DNA of 64,000 bases from an uncultured SAR86 cluster bacterium (lineage in GTDB: Bacteria > Pseudomonadota > Gammaproteobacteria > Magnimaribacterales > D2472). The translations under genes and the position numbers were made by a program. The stretch lies in contig CABXXT010000002.1 in the NCBI GenBank assembly GCA_902516285.1, positions 62,001 through 126,000 of the forward strand, read 5' to 3'. The notes beneath the pieces are model-generated. The model was not told the DNA's origin. It did no database searches and was given only the letters and a program-made list of their open reading frames with translations. Below, piece after piece: positions 55,962 through 64,000 of this stretch. Within the stretch, counting starts at the first letter, position 1. Each line of letters starts with the position of its first letter.

Positions 55962-57335
55962 TTATTGTTTATCGATTATTACTCCTAACCGATCCGATCT
56001 AAAAGAGCCTAAATATATTTTGTTTTCAAATGGAACTGCGATAGTAGGAAGACCAAATACTGTTTTACTATATGAAAACTTATTTTTAATCATCAAAGTA
56101 TCTTTATCAAGTTCAAAAATTGAAAAGGGAGCTGAGCAAGTTTTTCCTACTTCACAGTCTCTTAAATCATTTGGTTGAGAGTCAAGAGAAGTAACCCAAA
56201 CTGAATTATTGCTTATGTAAGGATTATCTGGAGACTCAATCGAAAAACTTTCTATTTCTTTATTTGCAATTAAATCAAATTTAGAAATCTTATCGCCTTT
56301 ATTATAATTTATGTATATAACTTGTTTTTTTTCATCCAAAGCAATTCCATTTGGGCCACTTCCATCCGTATTTTGTATTTTTTTAAATATATTTCTATCC
56401 CACTCCACAAGATATCCAGTATTTTTCTTTAATAGAGCTGCAATCAACCATCTTGATAATGTTATGTCTCTACCATACATATAAGATGCATAAAATGTCC
56501 CATCTTTTTTAAGACTTATATCATTAAAATAATACTTTTCTGGAACATTAATACATCCTCTCCATATCATCCCCCATTCATTATTTTCATTTATAAGCTC
56601 AAACATTTCTATTGTTTCTTTAGGATAATGACTGATAACACCAATTTGATATTGTTGATCATTTCTAGTGACAAGATCAATTCCATGAGGCCCATATTGT
56701 TGTGATTCTGACCTAGTACAAAATTTATCACCCCAGGTATTTTCTGCAATTTTAATATTTGGAACTAATTTTTTGCTAGATTTTATTTCTAACAACGAAA
56801 AGTAACCTGATTTTTCATGCTCATAAGGTTTGACTCCTCCAAATTCAGATATGAAAAGGAATTTACCATCTGGAGTAATTACTATATCCTCTGGGTTTTT
56901 AAAGCCACAAATTACAAAAATATCTTTATCTGAAATACATTCAGATATATCTTTTTTTGGTCCGATATAATCATTTAAGACAATCAGAATACCTATCAAG
57001 ATTAAAAACACAGATGTAGGTATAGAAAATTTGTAATAATTTCTAAAATATTTGCCTATTAATTTTTTAACTATGTTAGGAAAAATTAAGGCAAAGATTC
57101 CTCTTAAAAATAAAATGCACCCAAGTATGAAAGTTGTAAGAGTCCAGACCCTTTCAAACCATAATTCATAATTTAAAGAAATCCCAATGAGTAATAACCC
57201 TACAATCATTGAAAGAGAAGCAATAACTCTAAGATTTCCTTTTTGTAATATTTTTGAAAATAAGTATTTAGTGATTGGTTTGCATAAAATCAAACCGGCT
57301 AATGCAATACAGAAAAAGAAATAAAAATAATTCAT
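55962..57335 (-). CDS. Membrane protein with C-terminal beta-propeller (paraoxonase/SMP-30-like)
   Basis: The 457-residue protein has about four membrane segments in its first 125 residues, then a soluble region of about 330 residues. Repeats such as PEDIVITPDGKFLFISEFGG, QYGPHGIDLVT and GPNGIALDEKKQVIYINY recall the blades of paraoxonase/SMP-30 lactonase propellers, with Asn/Asp positions that could bind calcium. Enzymatic activity is unproven. It lies between a hydrolase and nnrD on the same strand, four bases from nnrD. The fusion of a membrane domain to a propeller is not one I recognise by name. Confidence 0.65.
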   Translation of the reverse strand: MNYFYFFFCIALAGLILCKPITKYLFSKILQKGNLRVIASLSMIVGLLLIGISLNYELWFERVWTLTTFILGCILFLRGIFALIFPNIVKKLIGKYFRNYYKFSIPTSVFLILIGILIVLNDYIGPKKDISECISDKDIFVICGFKNPEDIVITPDGKFLFISEFGGVKPYEHEKSGYFSLLEIKSSKKLVPNIKIAENTWGDKFCTRSESQQYGPHGIDLVTRNDQQYQIGVISHYPKETIEMFELINENNEWGMIWRGCINVPEKYYFNDISLKKDGTFYASYMYGRDITLSRWLIAALLKKNTGYLVEWDRNIFKKIQNTDGSGPNGIALDEKKQVIYINYNKGDKISKFDLIANKEIESFSIESPDNPYISNNSVWVTSLDSQPNDLRDCEVGKTCSAPFSIFELDKDTLMIKNKFSYSKTVFGLPTIAVPFENKIYLGSFRSDRLGVIIDKQ

Positions 57336-57344
57336 ATTTTGCTA

Positions 57345-58235
57345 TCAAAATAATTCCTTTTTGATTATATCAATAATTTCAACTGGCTTGTCTAAAGGCA
57401 CATGATGAGCAGCGCCTTTTATTTCTTTAAATTCCATAATATCCGAATACATTAGTTTAATATTTTTAAGAATATTACCTGACATAAGAAGACTGTCTGA
57501 ACCATGGATAAATAAGGCTGGACAAGAAAATGAAAATTTGTAACCAAATAATCTTTCAAGACTATTAAACATATTATCATCAAACTTCCAACGCCAACCC
57601 TTTTCAGTATCTTTTACAGAGTATTCAGCAATATATCTAAGAAACCATTCATTTAAGCATTCTTGACTTGGCATTAATCTGAACCTTTTAAGAATAGTAT
57701 TTTTATCTGGATAATATTTTATTTTTCTTAAAGGGCCCCCTTGGTGTTCATCTGGATTGTAATCGGGAGGCCTTATAAATGTATCAATCATCACCAACTT
57801 CGTAATTAAGTCTTTTTTTTCTGATGCAACATAAGCCGCAACTTGTCCTCCTAAAGAATGACCAACTATATATACGTTTGATATTCGCCTCTTACTTTTT
57901 TGCTTCTCAATAATTTTAATTACGCATTTACCAAAGTCTTTAATGCTGTATTCTTGCCTAAAGCTTGAATCACCCATACCTGGAAGGTCAATGGCAATTA
58001 CGTTTGAGAAATCAGTAAAACTTGGTGCAATAGGGTCCCACCATTTTTTATGTGCGCCAGTACCATGAATAAATAAAATGAGATTTTCTGAATTAGATTT
58101 TGCTGACCATTCAGAATAAGATATCTTACCTTTGTTATCTTCAATAGTATTTTCAATACTGATTTCATTAATAGCTTTTAAAAACCAACTAGGCGCATTT
58201 GAGATATCATTAGTAAGATTGTCAGTGATTTTCAT
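57345..58235 (-). CDS. Alpha/beta hydrolase
   Basis: The 296-residue cytosolic protein has the oxyanion segment LILFIHGTGAHKKWWDPIAP, nucleophile elbow YIVGHSLGGQVAAY (Ser near 148), an acid in HGSDSLLM and a final histidine in KGAAHHVPLDKP, giving a complete triad. The substrate is unknown. It is the first gene of the minus-strand run leading into the propeller protein nine bases away, and the two may share a lactone or ester substrate. Confidence 0.85.
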   Translation of the reverse strand: MKITDNLTNDISNAPSWFLKAINEISIENTIEDNKGKISYSEWSAKSNSENLILFIHGTGAHKKWWDPIAPSFTDFSNVIAIDLPGMGDSSFRQEYSIKDFGKCVIKIIEKQKSKRRISNVYIVGHSLGGQVAAYVASEKKDLITKLVMIDTFIRPPDYNPDEHQGGPLRKIKYYPDKNTILKRFRLMPSQECLNEWFLRYIAEYSVKDTEKGWRWKFDDNMFNSLERLFGYKFSFSCPALFIHGSDSLLMSGNILKNIKLMYSDIMEFKEIKGAAHHVPLDKPVEIIDIIKKELF

Positions 58236-58267
58236 AAAGAGTATTCTAAGCTATATAACTAAAATTT

Positions 58268-59059
58268 ATGAACAATAATTTAACTCCAGCATCAACAGTT
58301 CTTGTCTTAAGGGATAATAATAACTTAATGGAAGTATTAATGGTTAAAAGATCAAAGAAACCTCCATTTGGAAATTTGTATGTTTTCCCTGGAGGAAAAA
58401 TAGATGAAGACGATTTATTAGATGATCTTGAATCATATACCGATGGATTAGATGATAAGTCTGCATCTGATTTACTAGGTCTCAAAAAAGATGGTCTCAG
58501 TTTCTGGATAGCATCTATCAGAGAATGTTTTGAAGAAGTTGGTATTTTTCTTGCTACAAGAAGATCAGGAGAGAAGTTATTATTAGATGATAAAGAAAAA
58601 TTAAAATTTAAAGAATATAGAAAACTATTAATTGAGAACAAAATCAATCTTTTCTCAATATGCAAAAAAGAAGATTTAATTTTATCCACATCAAATTTAG
58701 CTCCTTTATCTCATTGGATTACTCCAAAGATTGAAGCAAGAAGATTTGACACTAGATTTTTCATTGCATATTTGCCAGATAACCAAATCGTAGAGCATGA
58801 CGGCCTTGAGATTACGAAAAGCTTATGGATTAATCCAAGCAAAGCAGTAAAAATGGCATTTAATGGTGAGATGCAGATGATAATGCCTACTATTAAAAAT
58901 TTACAATCATGTGAGGATTTTGATAATTCAACACAAATGTTAGATACCTACAAAAAATTTACCAATAAAGATATACCACCAATTCTTCCTAAATTTTTCA
59001 AAAAGAATGGTAATTGGGTAGGATTATTACCTGATGATGTAGGGTACGAGGACCATTAA
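58268..59059 (+). CDS. NUDIX hydrolase, NUDT19-like with split Nudix box
   Basis: The 263-residue protein has a Nudix motif interrupted by about 30 residues. The first half is YVFPGGKIDEDD and the second is IASIRECFEEVGIFLA. Such an insertion inside the box is known from NUDT19/RP2-type proteins, which act on CoA derivatives. A CoA or acyl-CoA diphosphatase role is therefore possible. Its stop overlaps the metallo-beta-lactamase gene start by one base, so the pair is probably translated together. Confidence 0.85.
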   Translation: MNNNLTPASTVLVLRDNNNLMEVLMVKRSKKPPFGNLYVFPGGKIDEDDLLDDLESYTDGLDDKSASDLLGLKKDGLSFWIASIRECFEEVGIFLATRRSGEKLLLDDKEKLKFKEYRKLLIENKINLFSICKKEDLILSTSNLAPLSHWITPKIEARRFDTRFFIAYLPDNQIVEHDGLEITKSLWINPSKAVKMAFNGEMQMIMPTIKNLQSCEDFDNSTQMLDTYKKFTNKDIPPILPKFFKKNGNWVGLLPDDVGYEDH

Positions 59060-59856
59060 TGGATAGCATTAAGAAAATCACCGCTCCAAATGGAGGCATA
59101 TTTACCGGGCAAGGGACTAATACATATTTAGTAGGAAAGGACGATATTACTTTAATTGATCCTGGACCAAACATTCAAGAACATGTTGAAAATATTCTTT
59201 TAGAGGGCTATGGAAAAATAAATAGAATATTAGTGACTCATACTCATACGGATCATTCTCCTGCAGCTTTACCAATTTCAAAAGAACTTAATATTCCTAT
59301 GTATGGTCGATTGGTTGATGGAAAATCAGATTGGGAAGATAAAAGCTTTATTCCTGATAATGTTCTCAGTCATGGCGATATTATTAAAACAAGTGAATAT
59401 TCTCTCGAAGTAATCCATACCCCTGGACATGCAAGCAATCACCTATGTTTTTATTTAACTCAAACGAAATGTCTTTTTACTGGTGATCATATTATGGATG
59501 GTTCGACTGTTGTAATTGCACCTCCAGATGGCAATATGGCAGCATATTTAAGCTCTCTTGAATTACTCAAAAATTACGATATTGAAAACTTCGCCCCAGG
59601 ACATGGAAATTTTATGGATAATCCCAATAAAACCATTGATTCAATCATAAGACATAGGCTAGCAAGAGAGTCAAAAGTGATGAGAAATATAGAGGCCAAT
59701 CAAAATCTCACTATAGATGAATTATTACCAATAGTTTATTCGGATATTCATGATTCTTTGTATCCAATAGCTAAAATGAGTTTATTGGCACATCTAATAA
59801 AATTGGTCAGCGATAAAAAAATTAATTTAAATGACGGAAATTACTCTTCGCCTTGA
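59059..59856 (+). CDS. Metallo-beta-lactamase-fold hydrolase, LACTB2-like
   Basis: The 265-residue protein has the metal motif VTHTHTDHSPAA, further ligands in VIHTPGHASNHL and FTGDHIMDG, a PGHG near the end, and a C-terminal winged-helix-like LACTB2 extension. LACTB2 relatives are reported as nucleases or thioesterases. The coupling with a NUDT19-like enzyme hints at a shared CoA or nucleotide substrate. Its 3' end overlaps the convergent lipoprotein gene by 16 bases. Confidence 0.88.
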   Translation: MDSIKKITAPNGGIFTGQGTNTYLVGKDDITLIDPGPNIQEHVENILLEGYGKINRILVTHTHTDHSPAALPISKELNIPMYGRLVDGKSDWEDKSFIPDNVLSHGDIIKTSEYSLEVIHTPGHASNHLCFYLTQTKCLFTGDHIMDGSTVVIAPPDGNMAAYLSSLELLKNYDIENFAPGHGNFMDNPNKTIDSIIRHRLARESKVMRNIEANQNLTIDELLPIVYSDIHDSLYPIAKMSLLAHLIKLVSDKKINLNDGNYSSP

Positions 59857-60242
59857 TCTGAAACATCATTTATATCTTTCTTCTTGAAAAGTTTTTCCAG
59901 TTTCTCAAAATTAAAATCATTTTCATCACTATTTACAACAACTATGCCTTTTTTCTTTTTTAAATAAATTTGAATTTTATTTTCATCTTTATTGTTAGCT
60001 CTTTTAACGGCTATCTTGGTTAATTCAGACTCCATACAACTTGCATCTGAAGATACGATTTGATACCTTCCATCTTCATTATTTGGATGAGGTTGATGAT
60101 TTACAGGTTTTTGCAAACATGTAAGACTTGCTCTGCTAAATGATGGATCATCTGCTCCAATAATTTTGTCAAAATCACCTTCTGGAACTGACATACAACT
60201 AGTAAATAATATTATTGATGATGAAAGTAACGTATATTTCAT
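59841..60242 (-). CDS. Small lipoprotein of unknown function
   Basis: The 133-residue protein has a lipoprotein signal ending LFTSC (C16). The mature part is hydrophilic, with two further cysteines (SLTCLQKP and DASCMESE) that could pair, and a lysine-rich C-terminal region (IQIYLKKKKGIVVVNSDEND). No family is recognised. Its start overlaps the acs stop by four bases, and its 3' end runs 16 bases into the MBL gene on the other strand. Confidence 0.7.
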   Translation of the reverse strand: MKYTLLSSSIILFTSCMSVPEGDFDKIIGADDPSFSRASLTCLQKPVNHQPHPNNEDGRYQIVSSDASCMESELTKIAVKRANNKDENKIQIYLKKKKGIVVVNSDENDFNFEKLEKLFKKKDINDVSDQGEE

Positions 60243-62161
60243 AGACTTTGCTTATTATCAATAAGATCATTAATTACTGATGGTTCTGCAAGTGTAGTTG
60301 TATCTCCGAGATTATCCATATCACCATCAGCAATTTTTCTAAGTATTCTTCTCATTATTTTACCAGACCGAGTTTTTGGAAGTGCTGGGGCATTTTGAAG
60401 TAGATCAGGTTTTGCTATTGGCCCAATTTCATCTGAAACAAACTTTATGAGTTCATCCTTTAAAATTTTATCAAAATTTTCTCCTTTCATGAGAGTAACA
60501 AAAGCATATATTCCTTGACCTTTTATAGGATGTTCAATTCCTACTACAGCTGCTTCAGCAACTTTTTGATGAAGAACTAAGGCGCTTTCAATTTCAGCAG
60601 TTCCTAACCTATGACCTGAAACGTTTAATACATCGTCAACACGACCAGTAATCCAATAATATCCATCTTGATCCTTTCGGGCGCCATCTCCAGTAAAATA
60701 AATATCTTCGTAAGTTTCAAAATAAGTTGAAATCATTCTTTCATGATTTCCATAAACTGTTCTAATTTGACTAGGCCATGAGCACTCAATAACTAAGTTT
60801 CCTGAACCCTCACCAATAATTTCATTTCCTTTATCATCATATAGAGATGGTTTAATTCCAAAAAACGGAAGGGTAGCTGAACCAGGCTTGGTTGGCGTTA
60901 CACCAGCAATTGGTGATATAAGAATTGATCCTGTTTCTGTTTGCCACCAAGTATCAATGACATCACATGAACTTTTACCAACAATATCAAAATACCATTG
61001 CCACGCCTCAGGATTAATAGGCTCTCCAACTGTACCTAAAACTCTGAGATTGTCCCTTCTAGTTTTTAAAACAGGTTCATTTCCATACGCCATTAAAGCT
61101 CTAATTGCTGTGGGCGCCGTATAAAAAACACTTACATCATATTTATCACATATTTGCCAGCATCTTGAAGCATCTGGATAAGTCGGTATTCCCTCAAACA
61201 TAATAGTTGTTGAGCCGTTTGAAAGAGGCCCATAAAGAATATATGTATGCCCAGTAATCCAACCAACATCCGCAGTACACCAATAGATGTCTGAATCCTT
61301 TATACCAAATAAATACTTAAAACTTAAATGAGCACCTAAAAGATATCCAGCAGTTGTATGTAATACCCCTTTTGGTTTTCCAGTTGAGCCAGAGGTATAT
61401 AAGATGAATAATGGATCCTCTGAACCCATAGGCTCAGGATCACAGGTATCCGAAACTTTTTCTTTTAGCTCTTGGTACCAAAGATCTTTATCTGGATTCC
61501 AAGTAATACTATCTCCAGTTCTTTTTATAATTAAAGTATTTTTTATATTTGGACAATATCGAATAGCTTCATCAACATTTTTTTTAAGAGGGATTTTTTT
61601 ACCACCTCTTATACCCATATCAGCAGTAATTATTAGTTCACAATTTGCATCTAAAATTCTATCTTTCAAAGATTCTGATGAAAATCCTCCAAATACAACA
61701 GAATGAATTGCCCCAATTCTTGTGCAGGCAAGCATTGCAAAAGCAGCCTCAGGTATCATGGGCATATACAAACATACTTTTGAACCCTTAGAAATCCCAA
61801 TTGATTTTAAAACATTAGAAAATTTACATACTTCAATGTGAAGTTCTCGAAAAGTGAATTTCTTTGATTCATTTGGATCATCACCCTCCCAAATAAGAGC
61901 TATTTTTTCAGCAGAATCTTCAAGGTGTCTATCGATACAATTCAGACTAATATTTGTTTTCCCACCTTCAAACCATTTTGTATTTGCAAATTTTTTATTA
62001 TGTACTTTGTCAAAATTCTCAATCCATGAAATATTCTCTATAGCAAGATTTCTAAAAAATTTTTCTGGATTTTCTATAGAGTCTTTATAAAGTTTTTCAT
62101 ACTCTTCAATATTTTTAATATGAGGATTCTCTGATAATGGATTGTATTTATCAGAGGACAC
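60239..62161 (-). CDS. acs: Acetyl-CoA synthetase
   Basis: The 640-residue adenylate-forming enzyme has the P-loop-like LYTSGSTGKPKGVLHTT, the acetate-pocket region VIDTWWQTETGSILISP, VSGHRLGTAEIESALV, and the catalytic lysine in LPKTRSGKIMRRIL. It activates acetate with ATP and CoA. With pckA in the window it supports growth on acetate through gluconeogenesis. The lysine motif is the known site of acetylation control in other bacteria. Confidence 0.97.
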   Translation of the reverse strand: MSSDKYNPLSENPHIKNIEEYEKLYKDSIENPEKFFRNLAIENISWIENFDKVHNKKFANTKWFEGGKTNISLNCIDRHLEDSAEKIALIWEGDDPNESKKFTFRELHIEVCKFSNVLKSIGISKGSKVCLYMPMIPEAAFAMLACTRIGAIHSVVFGGFSSESLKDRILDANCELIITADMGIRGGKKIPLKKNVDEAIRYCPNIKNTLIIKRTGDSITWNPDKDLWYQELKEKVSDTCDPEPMGSEDPLFILYTSGSTGKPKGVLHTTAGYLLGAHLSFKYLFGIKDSDIYWCTADVGWITGHTYILYGPLSNGSTTIMFEGIPTYPDASRCWQICDKYDVSVFYTAPTAIRALMAYGNEPVLKTRRDNLRVLGTVGEPINPEAWQWYFDIVGKSSCDVIDTWWQTETGSILISPIAGVTPTKPGSATLPFFGIKPSLYDDKGNEIIGEGSGNLVIECSWPSQIRTVYGNHERMISTYFETYEDIYFTGDGARKDQDGYYWITGRVDDVLNVSGHRLGTAEIESALVLHQKVAEAAVVGIEHPIKGQGIYAFVTLMKGENFDKILKDELIKFVSDEIGPIAKPDLLQNAPALPKTRSGKIMRRILRKIADGDMDNLGDTTTLAEPSVINDLIDNKQSL

Positions 62162-62170
62162 GATGATGAG

Positions 62171-62836
62171 CTAGATTATTGAAGGTTGAGGATTTACAAA
62201 ATTTTTACCTTTTGGATTAGACATAATCATTGTAATGAGCTCTTCGTAGTCCTTTTCATTTGATTCTAGATTAATGTCAGCTGCATTAATTATTAAAAGT
62301 GGTGCTGATTTATAATCTAAGAAAAACCTTGAATAAGCATCATTCAGTTTTTGAAGATATTCAATGGTCAAGTATTGTTCATTAATATTGCCTCTTTTAA
62401 CTATTCTTTCTTTTAAGATTTCAATAGGTGCTTGAAGGTAAATAACCAAATCAGGTGTTGGAGCATCTAAAGTTATATGTTCGTATACTTTATTGTATAG
62501 ATTTATTTCTTCATTCGATAAAGTAACTTCAGCAAACAACCTATCCTTTTCTATTAAAAAATCAGCTACACGAACATTCTCAAACAAACTTCTTTGTTTT
62601 AAATCCTGTATTTGTTGCATTCTTTGAAATAGAAAAAATAATTGAGTAGCTAAAGCTGATTGACTAGGATTCCTATAGAAATTTTTTAAAAATGGATTTT
62701 CAGCCGGCTGCTCTAAGAACGCATCATAATTAAAAGTTTTAGCTATTTTGTTTGCTAATGTTGTCTTTCCAACACCAATAGGCCCCTCAATAGCAATGTA
62801 TTTTGGTAGGGGTATTTCGTTTAAAGCTGCCTTCAT
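62171..62836 (-). CDS. Deoxynucleoside kinase family protein
   Basis: The 221-residue protein has the P-loop IEGPIGVGKTTLANKIA, the helix with FLFQRMQQIQDL, a DRxF-like VADFLIEKDRLFAEV and the lid segment YLQAPIEILKERIVKRG. These match deoxyadenosine/deoxyguanosine-type kinases. It would salvage deoxynucleosides to monophosphates. It lies downstream of pcnB, as in relatives, but the folK gene usual in that cluster is not between them. Confidence 0.88.
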   Translation of the reverse strand: MKAALNEIPLPKYIAIEGPIGVGKTTLANKIAKTFNYDAFLEQPAENPFLKNFYRNPSQSALATQLFFLFQRMQQIQDLKQRSLFENVRVADFLIEKDRLFAEVTLSNEEINLYNKVYEHITLDAPTPDLVIYLQAPIEILKERIVKRGNINEQYLTIEYLQKLNDAYSRFFLDYKSAPLLIINAADINLESNEKDYEELITMIMSNPKGKNFVNPQPSII

Positions 62837-62862
62837 TAAAATAAAAATATCTTACTAATAGA

Positions 62863-64000
62863 TTATATTAACTCTTTAGAGAAACCAAATGTTTTAAAGG
62901 ATTCTTTTTCTTTTTTATTTTTTAAATCTTCAATTAAATCCTTTCTAAGGGAATCATTGTTTTTTTGAAAATCTGTCCACCATTTACCTAAATGCATTTT
63001 CTTCTCTGATACCTTTTCTCTAATAAGCAACAAATCATATGCTGCTCTAAATCTTGGATGTTTCAGCGTCTTATAAGGTTGTTTGCCAATTCGGCTATGA
63101 AGTTTTAATTGAAGAACCCATATATCTTTTATATAGGTGTGAAATTTTCTCGGGACAGCAGTTAAGTTTTGCTGATTTCTCAATATTTTATCCATACCCC
63201 TAAAAAATTTTCTTAAATTTATTTGATTATTACTTTTACAAGACTCAAGAACAACAGGCCATAAAAGAGCAGCTATTAAAAATCCAGGTGTTACTGACTG
63301 ATCATTTAAATATCTTTTATCAGTATTCCTTAGTGATTCTTCAATAAGTTTATTTGAAAATTGGTTTTGATTAATTTCAGTTAATAGCAAATATTTATTT
63401 AGGCCAAAAATTGATAACTTATTAAAATTTCTTTCAGCATTACCATAAAGAAATATTTTGCAGAATTCATCAAATAATCTTGCATTTGAAATATTTGCCA
63501 ATAAATGACCTTTTTTATAGATAGCGTCTTTTATTTGATTATCGATTTTAAAACTTAATTTATTACTAAATCTTATTGCTCTTAGGCATCTAACAGGATC
63601 TTCAGCAAACCTCTTCTGTGGATCTCCAATAGAAACTATCAAACCTTTATTAATATGCTGCAGGCCATTATTATTATCTTCAATTTTTTTTGAGGTTGGA
63701 CAGTAATAAAGAGCATTTATTGTAAAGTCTCTTCTAAAAGTGTCTTGCTCTAATGTTCCCCAAATATTGTCACGAATTATCTTTCCAGACTCATCTTTAA
63801 CAAGATTGCTATCATTATTTGTTGTTTCACCAGATCTGAAGGTAGCAACCTCAATAAGCTCAGATCTATCAAAAATATGAACTAATTTAAATCTTTTTCC
63901 AATAATTCTTGATGCTTTAAAGATTTTCTTTATTTCACTTGGAGTAGCATTTGTTGCGATATCAAAATCCTTTGGATTTAAGCCACACAATAGATCACGG
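62863..64000 (-). CDS. pcnB: Poly(A) polymerase I, N-terminus outside the window
   Basis: The frame stays open past the right edge: upstream of the TTG at 63990 it continues as RDLL, part of the family's GGxVRDLL motif. The track's start is therefore internal and the gene is truncated here. Visible parts are GLNPKDFDIATNATPSEIKK, FRSGE and the strand RRDFTINALYY, EDPVRCLRAIRFSNKL, and the PcnB-specific C-terminal LKHPRFRAAYDLLLIR, which separates it from CCA-adding enzymes. It adds poly(A) tails that promote RNA decay. Confidence 0.93.
   Translation of the reverse strand, partial: RDLLCGLNPKDFDIATNATPSEIKKIFKASRIIGKRFKLVHIFDRSELIEVATFRSGETTNNDSNLVKDESGKIIRDNIWGTLEQDTFRRDFTINALYYCPTSKKIEDNNNGLQHINKGLIVSIGDPQKRFAEDPVRCLRAIRFSNKLSFKIDNQIKDAIYKKGHLLANISNARLFDEFCKIFLYGNAERNFNKLSIFGLNKYLLLTEINQNQFSNKLIEESLRNTDKRYLNDQSVTPGFLIAALLWPVVLESCKSNNQINLRKFFRGMDKILRNQQNLTAVPRKFHTYIKDIWVLQLKLHSRIGKQPYKTLKHPRFRAAYDLLLIREKVSEKKMHLGKWWTDFQKNNDSLRKDLIEDLKNKKEKESFKTFGFSKELI

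Noticed and set aside
58246-58689. 147-residue minus-strand ORF opposite the NUDIX gene
   Set aside because: It overlaps a gene with a clear Nudix motif. Its serine-rich composition is typical of antisense frames here.
1-64000. CRISPR arrays, transposons, prophage, restriction or defence systems
   Set aside because: No direct-repeat arrays, transposase or integrase genes other than xerC, or defence-type domains were seen in any frame.

Overview
This 64 kb window looks like chromosomal sequence from a streamlined, AT-rich gammaproteobacterium, most plausibly a marine oligotroph of the SAR86 type. The genus is an inference and cannot be fixed from the sequence alone. The gammaproteobacterial placement rests on conserved neighbourhoods: ubiE-ubiJ-ubiB-tatABC, zapA-6S RNA-fau opposite pepP-ubiH, dapF-DUF484-xerC-HAD, miaB-ybeZ-ybeY-ybeX-lnt, polA/engB/cytochrome c4/dsbA, rsgA opposite orn, and rpiA opposite ilvA. 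Streamlining shows as coding on almost every base, start and stop codons overlapping by 4-17 bases, convergent genes that share stop codons, and no non-genic gap above 300 bases. I found no insertion sequences, prophage genes, CRISPR arrays, tRNAs or rRNAs.

Layout. 1-5.5 kb: the end of a SCO-type copper chaperone gene, an anchored NTF2-like protein, a quinone oxidoreductase, glutathione synthesis (gshA), gluconeogenesis (pckA) and dsbB. 5.5-13.3 kb: polA, then an accessory insert (TonB-C/TPR protein, anchored hydrolase, Coq4-like protein), then engB, diheme cytochrome c4, dsbA and a pseudoazurin-like copper protein. 13.3-17.7 kb: ubiK-like, HAD phosphatase, xerC, DUF484, dapF, lysA. 17.8-26.3 kb: the methyl cycle (ahcY, metK), divergent from tkt-pgk-class I aldolase-dtd-LOG-membrane protein. 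26.3-31.6 kb: twin-arginine translocase and ubiquinone genes, rsgA, orn. 31.6-37.6 kb: miaB, PhoH-like, ybeY, corC, lnt and an L,D-transpeptidase. 37.6-45.7 kb: a bifunctional beta-oxidation enzyme, a strong promoter with a structured leader and a 28-codon ORF, a periplasmic peroxidase, rpiA/ilvA, a CBM9/DUF5916 outer-membrane protein and fau. 45.7-51.4 kb: 6S RNA, zapA, pepP, a UbiH-type hydroxylase, an iron-binding lipoprotein, L28, sixA, dut and type B L31. 51.4-64 kb: priA, amiC-tsaE-nnrD, a membrane/beta-propeller protein, a hydrolase, a NUDIX/metallo-beta-lactamase pair, a lipoprotein, acs, a deoxynucleoside kinase and the 3' part of pcnB.

Functionally the window describes an aerobic, ubiquinone-based heterotroph. 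It has electron carriers in the periplasm (cytochrome c4, blue copper protein), a DsbA/DsbB oxidative folding pair, acetate activation, fatty-acid oxidation, gluconeogenesis through PEP carboxykinase, and non-oxidative pentose phosphate enzymes. Most of the window is ordinary core genome. The items most worth a second look are the promoter, double-hairpin leader and tiny membrane peptide at 39.8-40.0 kb, the Coq4-like protein at 10.2 kb, the CGAC active site of DsbA, and the unrecognised membrane proteins at 25.8 and 56 kb.
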